Shown: piece after piece, positions 27,703 to 36,191 of the stretch | Numbering within the stretch: the stretch's first letter is position 1 | Layout: each line of letters begins with the position of its first letter | From: Endozoicomonas acroporae | GTDB taxonomy: Bacteria; Pseudomonadota; Gammaproteobacteria; Pseudomonadales; Endozoicomonadaceae | Reading direction: 5' to 3' | NCBI RefSeq assembly: GCF_002864045.1 | Contig: NZ_PJPV01000050.1 | Coordinates: 30,219-94,218 of the forward strand | DNA: 64,000 nt | Notes under the pieces: generated by a model | Told to the model about the DNA's origin: nothing | Seen by the model: the letters and a program-made list of their open reading frames with translations, nothing else | The model's database searches: none | Translations under genes and position numbers: made by a program

Positions 27703-28749
27703 ATGAACAAATCGGATTCCAGAACCTCCCTGAGTTACAAGGATGCAGGTGTCGATATCGACGCTGGCAACGCTCTGGTTGAGCGCATTAAACAGGTGGC
27801 AAAGGCCACCTCCCGCCCTGAGGTAATGGGTGGCCTGGGCGGTTTTGGAGCACTGTGCCAACTGCCAGCCGGGTATCAAGAGCCGGTTCTGGTTTCCGGC
27901 ACCGATGGCGTGGGTACCAAACTGAAGCTGGCCATGGACCTGGGGATGCATGACCATATCGGCATCGATCTGGTGGCCATGTGCGTCAACGACCTGCTGG
28001 TTTGTGGTGCCGAACCGCTGTTCTTTCTGGACTATTACGCCACCGGCCAATTAAATGTCGATGTGGCTGAACGCGTGGTCACCGGGATTGGCAAAGGCTG
28101 TGAACAGTCTGGCTGCGCCCTGATCGGGGGTGAAACAGCAGAGATGCCCGGGATGTACCAGGGTGACGATTACGATCTGGCAGGTTTCTGTGTCGGCGTG
28201 GTTGAAAAGTCTGAAATCATTGATGGCAGCAACGTCTCCCCCAGTGACGTGTTAATCGGTTTGAAATCCAGCGGACCACACTCCAACGGTTACTCACTGA
28301 TCCGCAAAGTTCTGGAAGTAGCCGGTTCAGACCTCAGCGCCCCGCTGGCAGGCAAGCCTCTGGCAGAACACCTGATGGCACCAACCCGCATTTACGTCAA
28401 ATCACTGCTGCAACTGCAAAAGGAACTGCCTATCCACGCCATGGCCCACATCACCGGGGGCGGCTTGCCAGAGAATCTGCCAAGGGTTATTCCCAAGGGC
28501 TGTCGTGCGGTGATCAACACACAGAGTTGGGAAATCCCGGCCATCTTCCGTTTCCTGCAGGAAAAAGGCAATATTGAGACCTTTGAACTGTACCGTACCT
28601 TCAACTGTGGTATTGGTATGGTGCTCTGCATCCCACAAAGCCATCGGGAGCAGGCAATCCGGCGTCTGGAAGCGCTGGGAGAGGAAAGCGTCATTATCGG
28701 CCATATTGAATCCGCAGACAGCGATGGCGATCCTGTGGTGTTTCAATAA
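27703..28749 (+). CDS. purM: Phosphoribosylformylglycinamidine cyclo-ligase (AIR synthetase)
   Basis: PurM performs the fifth step of purine synthesis, making AIR with ATP. The 348-residue protein begins [26 protein letters not shown]. It carries the family core [50 protein letters not shown] and [14 protein letters not shown] 27703 fits the family N-terminus better than the ATG at 27694. purN follows after 91 bases, probably in one operon. Confidence 0.97.
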   Translation: MNKSDSRTSLSYKDAGVDIDAGNALVERIKQVAKATSRPEVMGGLGGFGALCQLPAGYQEPVLVSGTDGVGTKLKLAMDLGMHDHIGIDLVAMCVNDLLVCGAEPLFFLDYYATGQLNVDVAERVVTGIGKGCEQSGCALIGGETAEMPGMYQGDDYDLAGFCVGVVEKSEIIDGSNVSPSDVLIGLKSSGPHSNGYSLIRKVLEVAGSDLSAPLAGKPLAEHLMAPTRIYVKSLLQLQKELPIHAMAHITGGGLPENLPRVIPKGCRAVINTQSWEIPAIFRFLQEKGNIETFELYRTFNCGIGMVLCIPQSHREQAIRRLEALGEESVIIGHIESADSDGDPVVFQ

Positions 28750-28840
28750 CCGTCCTGACCAATATCTGGCCCGGGTGCCATGTCACTCTGGCCAACCGGA
28801 TTCCAATCACAAAACCATTGAAAGCATTCAGGAAACAGCA

Positions 28841-29503
28841 GTGAGCGAGAAAAAGCGAGTTGTCGTTCTGTTATCAGGCAACGGCAGTAACCTTCAGGCA
28901 CTTCTGGATCAAGAACATCACTACAGTTATCAAATTGTCGGGGTCGTCAGCAACGTACCAGAGGCTTACGGGCTGGAAAGGGCCAGACAGCACAAAGTGG
29001 CAGCCCTTGGCCTGGACTACAAAATCTTTTCCTCCCGGGGTGCCTTTGACCAGAGACTGGTGGAAGAGGTTAACCGCTTTGAGCCGAACCTTGTGGTACT
29101 GGCCGGTTATATGAAAATTCTAAGCCCGGAGTTTGTGGAAAAATTCGCTGGCAGATTGATCAATGTTCACCCATCCCTGCTCCCGGAATACAAAGGCCTT
29201 GGCACCTATCGTCGGGTACTTGCGGATAAAAAAACCCGCCACGGCTGTACTGTTCACTTTGTCACACCAGAACTGGACAGCGGTGCCCATATCATTCAGG
29301 CTTCAATGAGTGTCGGGCCCGGCGATAATGAAGAGGGTCTGAAACAACGTGTTCAGGCCATGGAGCACCAGATTTACCCCCTGGCCGTACATCTGATCAC
29401 CTCCGGCAGGCTGCAACTGAAGGGTGACAACGTGCTACTGGATGATCACCCTATTGACCCACTGGGCTACCAACTGCAGGAAAACGCCCTGGAACTGGCA
29501 TGA
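28841..29503 (+). CDS. purN: Phosphoribosylglycinamide formyltransferase
   Basis: PurN transfers the formyl group from 10-formyl-THF to GAR in step three of purine synthesis. I chose GTG 28841 (SEKKRVVVLLSGNGSNLQALLD) because AGGAAA precedes it and it matches the family N-terminus; the long upstream extension runs through purM. The 220-residue protein has the catalytic INVHPSLLPEYKGL loop (Asn and His) and the Asp of TPELDSGAHI. KGLGTY replaces the common KGLHTH. Its stop overlaps the ATG of the next gene by 4 bases. Confidence 0.96.
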   Translation: MSEKKRVVVLLSGNGSNLQALLDQEHHYSYQIVGVVSNVPEAYGLERARQHKVAALGLDYKIFSSRGAFDQRLVEEVNRFEPNLVVLAGYMKILSPEFVEKFAGRLINVHPSLLPEYKGLGTYRRVLADKKTRHGCTVHFVTPELDSGAHIIQASMSVGPGDNEEGLKQRVQAMEHQIYPLAVHLITSGRLQLKGDNVLLDDHPIDPLGYQLQENALELA

Positions 29504-30363
29504 TCAATTCGATTCATACGCTTTTTCATCGCCACACAGTGAGCATGAAAGAATCCATAACAACCCATCCCGGCAACTATGGCCCGGGCACTCTGAGAGC
29601 GGCACTTGCCCTGACCCTGGTGCTGGCGGGCAATACAGGCTTTGCTGCCTCCCAGACGAAAAAACCGGATAGCGCTTTCACGCTCAAGCCATACTCCGCA
29701 ACCTATAAAGCATCCATTAAGGGGATGCCCTTTGGTGGCTCCGGCGAAAGATCCCTGAGACAAAATGCTGATGGCACCTGGACCCTTGAGTTCAGTGCCG
29801 ATGCGGCATTTTTCGGGATGAAAGAGACCAGCCATTTTGCCAGTCAAGGTGTGCAACTGATCACCAGCCAATACGTGCAACAAAGAACGGGGCTGGGCAA
29901 CAAACCAACGGAATATGCCACCTTTGACTGGTCCAACAATAAGGTCAACTGGCAACAGGGGGACCGGCAGTGGTCGATGGACCTGAAACCGGAAACCCTG
30001 GACAACCTGAGTTACCAGCTGAAACTGCGTATGGATCTGGCGGCTGCCCATGGCCAACCGCTAAGCTATGACGTTGCCGATGACGATGAAGTCTATCAAC
30101 GCCAATTCACCATCGAAGGTGAAGAGATATTAAAAACGGAACTTGGCAACCTGAAAACCGTCAGAGTCAAAATACAAAGAGACAGTGATGAACGGGCCAC
30201 CTGGATCTGGTTTGCCAAAAACCATGACTACTTTCTGGTAAAGCTGCTGCAGGAAGAAAAAGGCACGGCCTATACCATTGAGATCAAAGAGGCTGCCATT
30301 GACGGCAAGCCACTGAAAAAGAAACCAACCACCAAACTGTCAGAACGCCCCAAACATCCCTGA
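29500..30363 (+). CDS. DUF3108 secreted protein
   Basis: The 287-residue protein has an N-terminal Sec signal ([20 protein letters not shown]). The DUF3108 beta-rich body includes [39 protein letters not shown] and [32 protein letters not shown]. It overlaps purN by 4 bases, so it is translationally coupled; [10 protein letters not shown] at 29545 is an alternative start. The family is periplasmic and of unknown function, and is regularly found beside purN in pseudomonads. Confidence 0.88.
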   Translation: MINSIHTLFHRHTVSMKESITTHPGNYGPGTLRAALALTLVLAGNTGFAASQTKKPDSAFTLKPYSATYKASIKGMPFGGSGERSLRQNADGTWTLEFSADAAFFGMKETSHFASQGVQLITSQYVQQRTGLGNKPTEYATFDWSNNKVNWQQGDRQWSMDLKPETLDNLSYQLKLRMDLAAAHGQPLSYDVADDDEVYQRQFTIEGEEILKTELGNLKTVRVKIQRDSDERATWIWFAKNHDYFLVKLLQEEKGTAYTIEIKEAAIDGKPLKKKPTTKLSERPKHP

Positions 30364-30403
30364 TCACTACTTTTCTTATATCTGCAACCTGAAGGAGCCT
30401 GAA

Positions 30404-30775
30404 ATGCGATTTCTTCACACCATGCTGCGTGTTGGCAACCTGGATCGATCCATCGAGTTTTATACGGAAATTCTCGGCATGAAACTGCTGAGAAAACACG
30501 ACAACGAACAGTACCAGTACACCCTCGCTTTTGTTGGCTATGCCGATGAGTCTGAGCAGGCAGTGATTGAACTCACCTACAACTGGGGCACTGATCAGTA
30601 CGACCTGGGCAACGCCTTTGGTCATGTTGCCCTGGGCGCTGATGATATTTATGCCACCTGTGATGCCATCCGTAAGGCCGGCGGCAAAATTACCCGGGAA
30701 CCGGGCCCTGTGCTTGGGGGGACCACTGAAATAGCTATTTGCGATTCACATGTACCCGCACGTCAAGCCCTTTAA
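30404..30775 (+). pseudogene. gloA: Chromosomal glyoxalase I, 5' part, cut by element insertion
   Basis: Glyoxalase I converts the methylglyoxal-glutathione hemithioacetal to lactoylglutathione. The chromosomal gene is intact to residue 111 (LGGTTEIA) and then reads 12 element-encoded residues ([12 protein letters not shown]) to a stop. Metal ligands H5, E56 and H74 are present. The fourth ligand, E122, lies in the 3' piece at 59097-59172, some 28 kb away. The fragment therefore cannot bind metal normally and is almost certainly inactive. The break coincides with the attL core, so the cause is element integration rather than decay. Codon use up to the break is like the rest of the backbone. 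Confidence 0.95.
30730..30760. other. attL junction of the integrated element
   Basis: The 6-bp core aatagc (30730-30735) is shared with the right junction. To its right, the arm gcgattcacatgtacccgca (30741-30760) is an imperfect inverted repeat (15 of 20) of the arm just left of the right-hand core. Joining the two arms around the core would rebuild a symmetric attP, as bound by large serine recombinases. Left of the core is native gloA. Confidence 0.82.
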
Positions 30776-30864
30776 ATTCAAAGGGTTACGGAATCTAAAA
30801 TATTTCTCATCCCTCCTCTTATGATCGCTTGTGAGATACACGTCATCAATTAAGCCTCATTAAC

Positions 30865-31028
30865 CCTGCAATGCAGGTCATACATAGAAAAATAAATGCA
30901 AGCAATACTGCAATCTATTTTGTATATACAATTTTACATCTATTTGTAATCGCATATTAAATTGCATTTTCACTTGCAATAAAACTTGCAATATACTATA
31001 TATTAAGATATGCAAAATTAATTGCAAT
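30865..31028. repeat. Array of TGCAA motifs upstream of parA (possible centromere/operator)
   Basis: Eight copies of a TGCAA/TTGCA core lie in about 165 bp before parA. They include a perfect palindrome cctgcaatgcagg (30865-30877) and two close copies of acttgcaata near 30971 and 30984. Spacing is irregular. Partition systems with a ribbon-helix-helix partner usually bind short repeats directly upstream of parA, so this is the likely parS/operator. Confidence 0.6.
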
Positions 31029-31052
31029 AATAACTAAAAGGAACATACAAAA

Positions 31053-31727
31053 ATGATTATAATTTTCGGCGCAAAAAAAGGGGGAGTGGGCAAATCCACC
31101 GCATCCATTAATTTTTCAATAGCGGCCAGTATAAAAGGGATAGATGCGGTAATTTTGGATGGCGACGGGCAGTGTACCGCTGCGAGATTCGTTCAAGATC
31201 GCTTAGAAAACGAAAGTCTCCCAAAAGTTCACATTTCGCAGGGCAGAGGCAATATCGCAAAACAAATTCAAGATTTGAACAATCGCTATGAAATGGTTGT
31301 TGTCGATTTGGCAGGGTATGACTGCCAAGAATTGAGAAGCAGCCTGATAGCTCATCCAGATTCGATCTTAATCACTGTTACTCAGGCCAGCCAACCGGAT
31401 CTCGACACGCTGGAGGATATGGCTGAGATTGTTGAAAACTCAAGAGTCATCAATCCAGAACTAATGTCTCTCATTCTTCTTAACCGCTGCCCAACCAATT
31501 TTTCCAATGAAGGCAATGAGGCTGCTGAATTTATAAAGGATTACCCTGAATTTCGCTTACTAAAAAACCGAATGTGTGAGCGAAAAATTTACCGAGATGT
31601 ATTTCAAGATGGCCTTGGTGTGGTCGAGGTTGAGGGAGAAAAAGCTGAAAAGGCTAAGCAAGAAATTGAAGCAATTTTTGATGAAATTTTGGATATAGCT
31701 CAAGAAAAAATGGGAGATAAAAAATGA
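31053..31727 (+). CDS. parA: ParA-family partition ATPase
   Basis: The 224-residue protein has the deviant Walker A motif KKGGVGKST at residues 8-16, VILDGDGQCTAARF (switch I region) and MVVVDLAGYDCQEL (Walker B). It is of the short ParA class without an N-terminal DNA-binding domain, as in plasmid type Ib systems that pair with small ribbon-helix-helix partners. The next gene starts within its stop codon region (4-base overlap), the normal parA-parB/G layout. AAAGGAACA precedes the ATG. It would stabilise the element when extrachromosomal. Confidence 0.9.
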   Translation: MIIIFGAKKGGVGKSTASINFSIAASIKGIDAVILDGDGQCTAARFVQDRLENESLPKVHISQGRGNIAKQIQDLNNRYEMVVVDLAGYDCQELRSSLIAHPDSILITVTQASQPDLDTLEDMAEIVENSRVINPELMSLILLNRCPTNFSNEGNEAAEFIKDYPEFRLLKNRMCERKIYRDVFQDGLGVVEVEGEKAEKAKQEIEAIFDEILDIAQEKMGDKK

Positions 31728-32188
31728 AGTCCAGAAGAAATAAAGCTATAGATTTAGAGAGTAAGGAGGCTAAAAACTTTATAGATTCCGCAAATGCAAC
31801 TCAAAGTGTGGTTATTACAAGCAGCAAAACTGCAAGCAAAAATGCAAATACAAAAAAGAATACAGAAAAAGATGCAATAAAATCTGAAAAAACTGATAAT
31901 TATCGTAATACTGATGCATCAGGGGATTCAGATAAAATGGCTGAAGCAAAAGAAAAGCAAGCACTACTTGAAGAATATGAAGCGATATTCGATCACAGCC
32001 CTAAGGGTAAAGTTTCAAAGTCAAAGCCATATAGTCTACGCATGAATGCTTACCAAAATGCACTGATCGACTTCATATGCAAGGTAGAAGACATTTCAAA
32101 GATAGATTTGATAAATGAATGCTTATTTAATAAGGACAATCTGCCCGAAATGCTTAAAAAAGCAAAAGCAAAGGTCGATAAAATGTAG
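31724..32188 (+). CDS. ParA partner, probable ribbon-helix-helix DNA-binding protein
   Basis: The 154-residue protein has a long Ser/Lys/Asn-rich, probably disordered N-terminal region (residues 1-90). Its C-terminal segment SKPYSLRMNAYQNALIDFICKVEDISKIDLINECLF fits a beta-strand/helix/helix (RHH) fold. It overlaps parA by 4 bases. Proteins like ParG and Omega have this design: a flexible arginine- or lysine-rich tail that stimulates ParA and an RHH dimer that binds the centromere. I infer that role from position and layout, not from a recognised family. Confidence 0.65.
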   Translation: MKSRRNKAIDLESKEAKNFIDSANATQSVVITSSKTASKNANTKKNTEKDAIKSEKTDNYRNTDASGDSDKMAEAKEKQALLEEYEAIFDHSPKGKVSKSKPYSLRMNAYQNALIDFICKVEDISKIDLINECLFNKDNLPEMLKKAKAKVDKM

Positions 32189-32204
32189 TAACAATAAGTT
32201 TTAT

Positions 32205-32249
32205 AAACCAGTAATTCATTCTCTCCATTTTGAATTACTGGTTTTTTTT
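32205..32249 (+). terminator. Rho-independent terminator after the parA operon
   Basis: A perfect 14-bp stem (aaaccagtaattca and its complement) is separated by a 12-base loop and followed by a T-rich run ending at 32249. It shows that the small ORF downstream must begin after 32249, not at the ATG (32230) that lies inside the hairpin. Confidence 0.9.
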
Positions 32250-32271
32250 GAGAGGCTTTACGAAGGTAAGC

Positions 32272-32562
32272 TTGATATTAATATCAATGATATTTGCTTT
32301 GTCAGCAAGTGCTGAAAGTGCTCTTAATGAGGCTTCTCCAGAAATTCGTGAGCTTATATTTTTATCGCAAAAGCCATGTAATGAAGTAAATTCATTGCCT
32401 GAATCAAGGTTAAAGATAATTATTGCTGGCTTAATAAATCACCGAGAAAAGATAAAACCGATGAATGAAGAGCAACTTGACCAATTTATAAATAATGTTA
32501 GAAAGCTTTGTTCTGCTTTCCCGAATCAAAGTTTTTACGATTTGGTTAATTATTCAAAATAA
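32272..32562 (+). CDS. Small exported protein of unknown function
   Basis: About 96 residues. I chose TTG 32272, which has AAGG about 5 bases upstream; the ATG at 32230 lies inside a terminator, and ATG 32287 is another option. The first residues (ILISMIFALSASAES) look like a short signal peptide with cleavage after ASA. The mature part is helical, with two cysteines (KPCNEVNS and RKLCSAFP), and may form a disulfide. I recognise no family. Confidence 0.55.
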   Translation: MILISMIFALSASAESALNEASPEIRELIFLSQKPCNEVNSLPESRLKIIIAGLINHREKIKPMNEEQLDQFINNVRKLCSAFPNQSFYDLVNYSK

Positions 32563-32690
32563 AATTAATTGGTTTATCATTGAATTCTTTGTTGAATTAA
32601 ATAATTAAATATGTTTATAATAATTCTGTAGTTCCTTTTTTTGGTTTGTTTTTCATTTTGTTGTCCTTGATCATTCGTGATCTCCTTATA

Positions 32691-32724
32691 CCCCCAGACT
32701 GTAGTCGGGGGTTTTCTTTTTTAT
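32691..32724 (+). terminator. Rho-independent terminator
   Basis: ccccc pairs with ggggg, with a gac/gtc inner pair, followed by ttttctttttt. It terminates rightward transcription from the parA/small exported protein side. Confidence 0.85.
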
Positions 32725-32746
32725 CTTTTTAATTAATTCAAAAAGA

Positions 32747-32962
32747 TCATTCATTATTTTTTCTTCTTATGTTAATTAGATATTTAATTGCATCACCAAC
32801 ACCTTTTAAATTTTTTTGTTTTTGAATGTTTTGAAGTTCTTTAAAAGTTATTGATTCCATAACAATATTTTTTCTAACAAGATCTTCTTTTTTCATTTTC
32901 TTTTCAAAGCGTTTCCAGCCATCTTTTAGCTGTCGCTTATGCTTTTCTGGATCTTTTCTCAT
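32747..32962 (-). CDS. Small basic protein, unknown
   Basis: 71 residues, very rich in Lys, Arg and Glu, with a C-terminal part SITFKELQNIQKQKNLKGVGDAIKYLINIRR that could be a ribbon-helix-helix dimer domain. Its start overlaps the stop of the gene upstream by 4 bases. It is the last gene of a leftward three-gene group. A DNA-binding role is a guess from composition. Confidence 0.6.
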   Translation of the reverse strand: MRKDPEKHKRQLKDGWKRFEKKMKKEDLVRKNIVMESITFKELQNIQKQKNLKGVGDAIKYLINIRRKNNE

Positions 32963-33396
32963 GGGAAGCTCCTTCTTTCAAATCGATCATCCAAAACATT
33001 TAGATCAACATTTGGATAATCATGATCTGAAAATTTAATATGAAGCCTTGAATCAATGGAAGTTTTACCAGCAAAAGCGTTATAGTTAATTATTTTTTCG
33101 GCAGTTATTTCTAAAGCCTTATCAATAAGCTTTTTGCCTAATTTCTTAAAACTAGCATTACCATAGTCAGCATCAATAACAGAATAGAGACCGCCAATAA
33201 TGATTTTATTTTCATTAAAACAAAAAATGGAAGTCAATCTTATTCCATTGAGCTTATTTTTAGATCTTACTTTGAAAGTAAAGGCAATTTGTTTATTAAC
33301 GATTTTATTTCGTTCATCTATCTCAAGCTCAAAATCATTGCTATCTAATTTATTAAGAAGAGTTTCGAGCGAGTTAATATCTTTATTTGTATTCAT
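32959..33396 (-). CDS. Hypothetical protein
   Basis: 145 residues with alternating beta-type segments and one helix (FKKLGKKLIDKALEITAEKIIN). It has no signal peptide or membrane segment. AAGGA lies upstream of the ATG. It sits between two unknown genes on the same strand and overlaps the next by 4 bases. I recognise no family. Confidence 0.6.
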   Translation of the reverse strand: MNTNKDINSLETLLNKLDSNDFELEIDERNKIVNKQIAFTFKVRSKNKLNGIRLTSIFCFNENKIIIGGLYSVIDADYGNASFKKLGKKLIDKALEITAEKIINYNAFAGKTSIDSRLHIKFSDHDYPNVDLNVLDDRFERRSFP

Positions 33397-33432
33397 GGTT
33401 ATATATCCTTTAATTTAAGAGGGAAAACCCTC

Positions 33433-34173
33433 TTAATATCTTTTAGCGTTATCCAGTGTGCATTGAGAAACTTCGCTATTTATAGCATCAAGAATTAGCT
33501 GACAAAAATCTTCAGCAATATGATGATCAATAACAGCATCATAATCAGAAAACTCATCCTCTGGATCTTCAAGTTCACGGCTTTGGTCTAATGTTTCAGC
33601 AGCAAAATCATGGTCGATAGATAAAAGATAATCTTTCTTTAGATATAGCTTGCCGAGAATTCTTTCAGACAAATCTAAAATAAATGATAAAACCACATTA
33701 TCTGATCTATCTTTAACAACAACTTCTTCAAAAACATAACCGTCTTCACGATGATCATTTTGAACCGTCACAAAGATTTCGTATTTTTCTTTTTCAATGG
33801 AAAAACTACCAAAGTTATGAACAGTATCAGCATAAAACTCCTGCCAAAACTCACTTAAAAAACTTTGAACAGCCTTTGAGTTATTAAGAATATGTTCAGC
33901 AATCGAAATAGCAGAAAATTCAGAATCCAAGCTATAATCACGAAAATATCTATTCAAAAGTTTTTCATCAGAGTGTTTCATTTCAGAAGATAGAATTAGA
34001 TATTCAGAAGTGGAATCATCCTGTTTTAATTCTGTTTGAAAAACAACGATTACATTTCCTTCTTTATCTTCTAACCAAGACTTTAAATTATTATTAAATT
34101 CATTGTTGTCTTTTTGAATCTCCATGCATGCAAAGAAATTATTGTTTTGTGATGCTTTGACTATTTTTTTCAT
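33433..34173 (-). CDS. Hypothetical acidic protein
   Basis: 246 residues, strongly acidic, especially near the C-terminus (ELEDPEDEFSDYDAVIDHH). It has no membrane segments. An acidic cytosolic protein in a mobile element may be an anti-restriction or DNA-mimic protein, but charge alone does not show it. AAAGGA precedes the start. It heads the leftward group of three unknown genes. Confidence 0.6.
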   Translation of the reverse strand: MKKIVKASQNNNFFACMEIQKDNNEFNNNLKSWLEDKEGNVIVVFQTELKQDDSTSEYLILSSEMKHSDEKLLNRYFRDYSLDSEFSAISIAEHILNNSKAVQSFLSEFWQEFYADTVHNFGSFSIEKEKYEIFVTVQNDHREDGYVFEEVVVKDRSDNVVLSFILDLSERILGKLYLKKDYLLSIDHDFAAETLDQSRELEDPEDEFSDYDAVIDHHIAEDFCQLILDAINSEVSQCTLDNAKRY

Positions 34174-34617
34174 TGTAATTTTATCCTTTTGGTTTTTAGA
34201 AAGTCCTTATTGCCTTCCTTATTGAAAATTATAATATAAAGAAATGTTTTGGACAATACACGCCACCTAACAGAAATCAATTCCTTCATCTATAATCTTC
34301 GAATTTATAATGAATCAAATTGTAAAGATTCGACGACAAGTTTAAAATAATCATCCATTATTTGATAACCAATAAGGGATTGCGGGGAGGAAATGTAAAG
34401 ATTTAAAATTAAATTGGTAATCCATGAAAATAAATGAAAATAGGCCAAAAATAGGGCTTTTTTGAGCAAGAATCATCACCATATCAACAATAACATTGTC
34501 GTTTAAGATAGTCTTATTTGAAAAAAAGGGAAAATATAAATGTTTTTATTGGGGTTTGAGCGCTGAATTACCATTGATAAAACCTTATAATCTGGTTTGA
34601 ATCAACTCGAAGAAAAA
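34174..34617. other. 444-bp AT-rich intergenic region
   Basis: It holds the promoter side of the 34173 gene and the 3' side of the CoiA-like gene. I see no ORF with a ribosome site, no strong hairpin and no repeat array. Confidence 0.4.
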
Positions 34618-35655
34618 TTACCGAGGGTAACGTCCCTTCATATATTCTTTATTATCATTATCTAGCTTTGCATAAGCTTCTGGTGTTCGTAATGTTCTGA
34701 ATTTCTCGCAACTACAAGCTCTATTGCTATCACCACTAGATTTGTCAATTTTACAAAAAGCATTACTCAACAGACCAATTCCATGATATTTACATAGGAA
34801 ACAGTTTTTAATATGAATTCCTTTAAAATATACTTCTCTTACTTTTGTTTTGTAATTAAGGTCATCATCGCAACTCTTAAAGTTCGGAATCAATTCAACA
34901 TATTTAGCCCCTATGACACCCTCCTTGGCATATTTGGAAAGCCACATTGCATCAAGCCTAGAACTGCCATTAGGGTAGGTTGAAAAAACCTTAACTATTT
35001 TCCTGCAATAACCTTTACAGACATCATCAGTAAAGGATTTTTTATTGAAGTTATAGGTGTCAATATTAAAGCCGTTCTCAGATATTTTACCTGACTTAAT
35101 AATTTCGATATCTTTTTCTTCAGTTATTGTAATTTCAATAATTCTTTCGCCTAAGTTTATTTTTTCCTCTTCACAATGATGAGTAACGGCTATCTCAATG
35201 AAAATAACGTTGCTATTTTCAAGATCCTCACTGTCTGAAAGCAAAATATCAGGCTGAAATCCCTTATACATTCTTTCAATATAAATGTAAGGGAAATGCT
35301 TTGTTAGTTTAGATTCCATTATCTTATCTATACTGCATGGTTCACCTGATATATGGATATACTTTGTACAGATAGCTTTATATGTAGCTGAAAAGAAATA
35401 TCCCTCACCTGAATCTCTTAGCTTTTCGTAAGTGTCCGCAAATGTATTTTTTGCTAGAGAATGAAGGTATGTTTCTAAAGAACAATTGTCCACTGCCTTA
35501 TGTGCAAAATGCTTTGATTTGGACTTAGGGAATCTGGGAATTAACTCTTTATTACAGCCAAAACAAATATATGGTGATAATGCTTTCTTATTATTAAGCT
35601 TTAAAATATTAACTATTGAGCCATCTATTCCTTTAGCATATTGGTACGTAATCAT
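34618..35655 (-). CDS. CoiA-like protein with zinc finger and PD-(D/E)XK-type nuclease fold
   Basis: The 345-residue protein resembles the CoiA-like family. An N-terminal CFGCNKELIPRFPKSKSKHFAHK segment (CxxC and HFAH) comes first. It is followed by helical HSLAKNTF and then a nuclease-like core FQPDILLSDSEDLENSNVIFIEIAVTHHCEEEK, whose Asp and Glu fit a PD-(D/E)XK site. The C-terminal half has two further cysteine clusters (CFLCKYHG and CSCEKF). CoiA relatives act in competence or DNA processing. In this element it could process transferred DNA or act in defence. GGAAGG lies 8 bases before the ATG. Confidence 0.6.
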   Translation of the reverse strand: MITYQYAKGIDGSIVNILKLNNKKALSPYICFGCNKELIPRFPKSKSKHFAHKAVDNCSLETYLHSLAKNTFADTYEKLRDSGEGYFFSATYKAICTKYIHISGEPCSIDKIMESKLTKHFPYIYIERMYKGFQPDILLSDSEDLENSNVIFIEIAVTHHCEEEKINLGERIIEITITEEKDIEIIKSGKISENGFNIDTYNFNKKSFTDDVCKGYCRKIVKVFSTYPNGSSRLDAMWLSKYAKEGVIGAKYVELIPNFKSCDDDLNYKTKVREVYFKGIHIKNCFLCKYHGIGLLSNAFCKIDKSSGDSNRACSCEKFRTLRTPEAYAKLDNDNKEYMKGRYPR

Positions 35656-35800
35656 TTTATATGCCTTCCATTTTTTGATGTGTCCAAAATAACAGCATAG
35701 AGGGGATGATAAAAAAAATGGACATAAAAAGCAAAATTATATTTGAACTCTCAGTAATGAATATGTTAATGGAATGCGGGTGATCTTGAGATATATTTTG

Positions 35801-35841
35801 GAAAACAAAAAGAAGACAATCTATGATTGTCGTGTGTTGTT
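35801..35841. other. Long imperfect hairpin beside the iterons
   Basis: gacaatc (35815-35821) and gattgtc (35825-35831) form a perfect 7-bp stem that extends through gaaaac and gttttc ends. On the minus strand it is followed by a T-rich run, so it may terminate leftward transcription. Its place beside the iterons also recalls single-strand initiation hairpins of IncQ oriV. I cannot decide between the two. Confidence 0.5.
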
Positions 35842-35947
35842 TTCAATTAGACTACTATTGATTATCTAAAACTTATCTACTCTCTTTTGTCAAAACTCTG
35901 TACCCCTTGGTATCCTTGACCTACAAGGGATTTCTTGCAAAAAATAC

Positions 35948-36103
35948 GTCTGCCATATGCCGACATAGCGTCCACAGCATGCCGACATAGCGTCCACCAA
36001 ATGCCGACATAAAACTTAATTTGTCCACCAAATGCCGACTTACACGGATGGTATGTCCACCAAATGCCGAGATAAAACGTATTTTGTCCACCAAATGCCG
36101 ACA
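35948..36103. repeat. Six iterons, probable replication origin (oriV)
   Basis: Six direct copies of gtccaccaaatgccgacata (with changes) occur. Their atgccga cores start at 35957, 35979, 36001, 36032, 36064 and 36094. Spacings of 22, 22, 31, 32 and 30 correspond to two or three helical turns, so all sites face the same side of the DNA. They lie just downstream of a RepC-like initiator gene, as in IncQ-type and other iteron replicons. Confidence 0.88.
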
Positions 36104-36191
36104 TAGATGTATCTTAAAAACATTTATCTTCAACAGAATATATATTTTGTAGTTTGTTGACAGTGTGTCTACACCATAAAGACACGCAGGA

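Noticed and set aside
30776..31052. tRNA gene as the integration target
   Set aside because: The junctions fall in gloA; no cloverleaf or T-arm pattern is present near either end.
32230..32271. ATG at 32230 as the start of the small exported protein
   Set aside because: It lies within the loop and stem of a strong terminator, so the region would not normally be in the downstream transcript's coding part.
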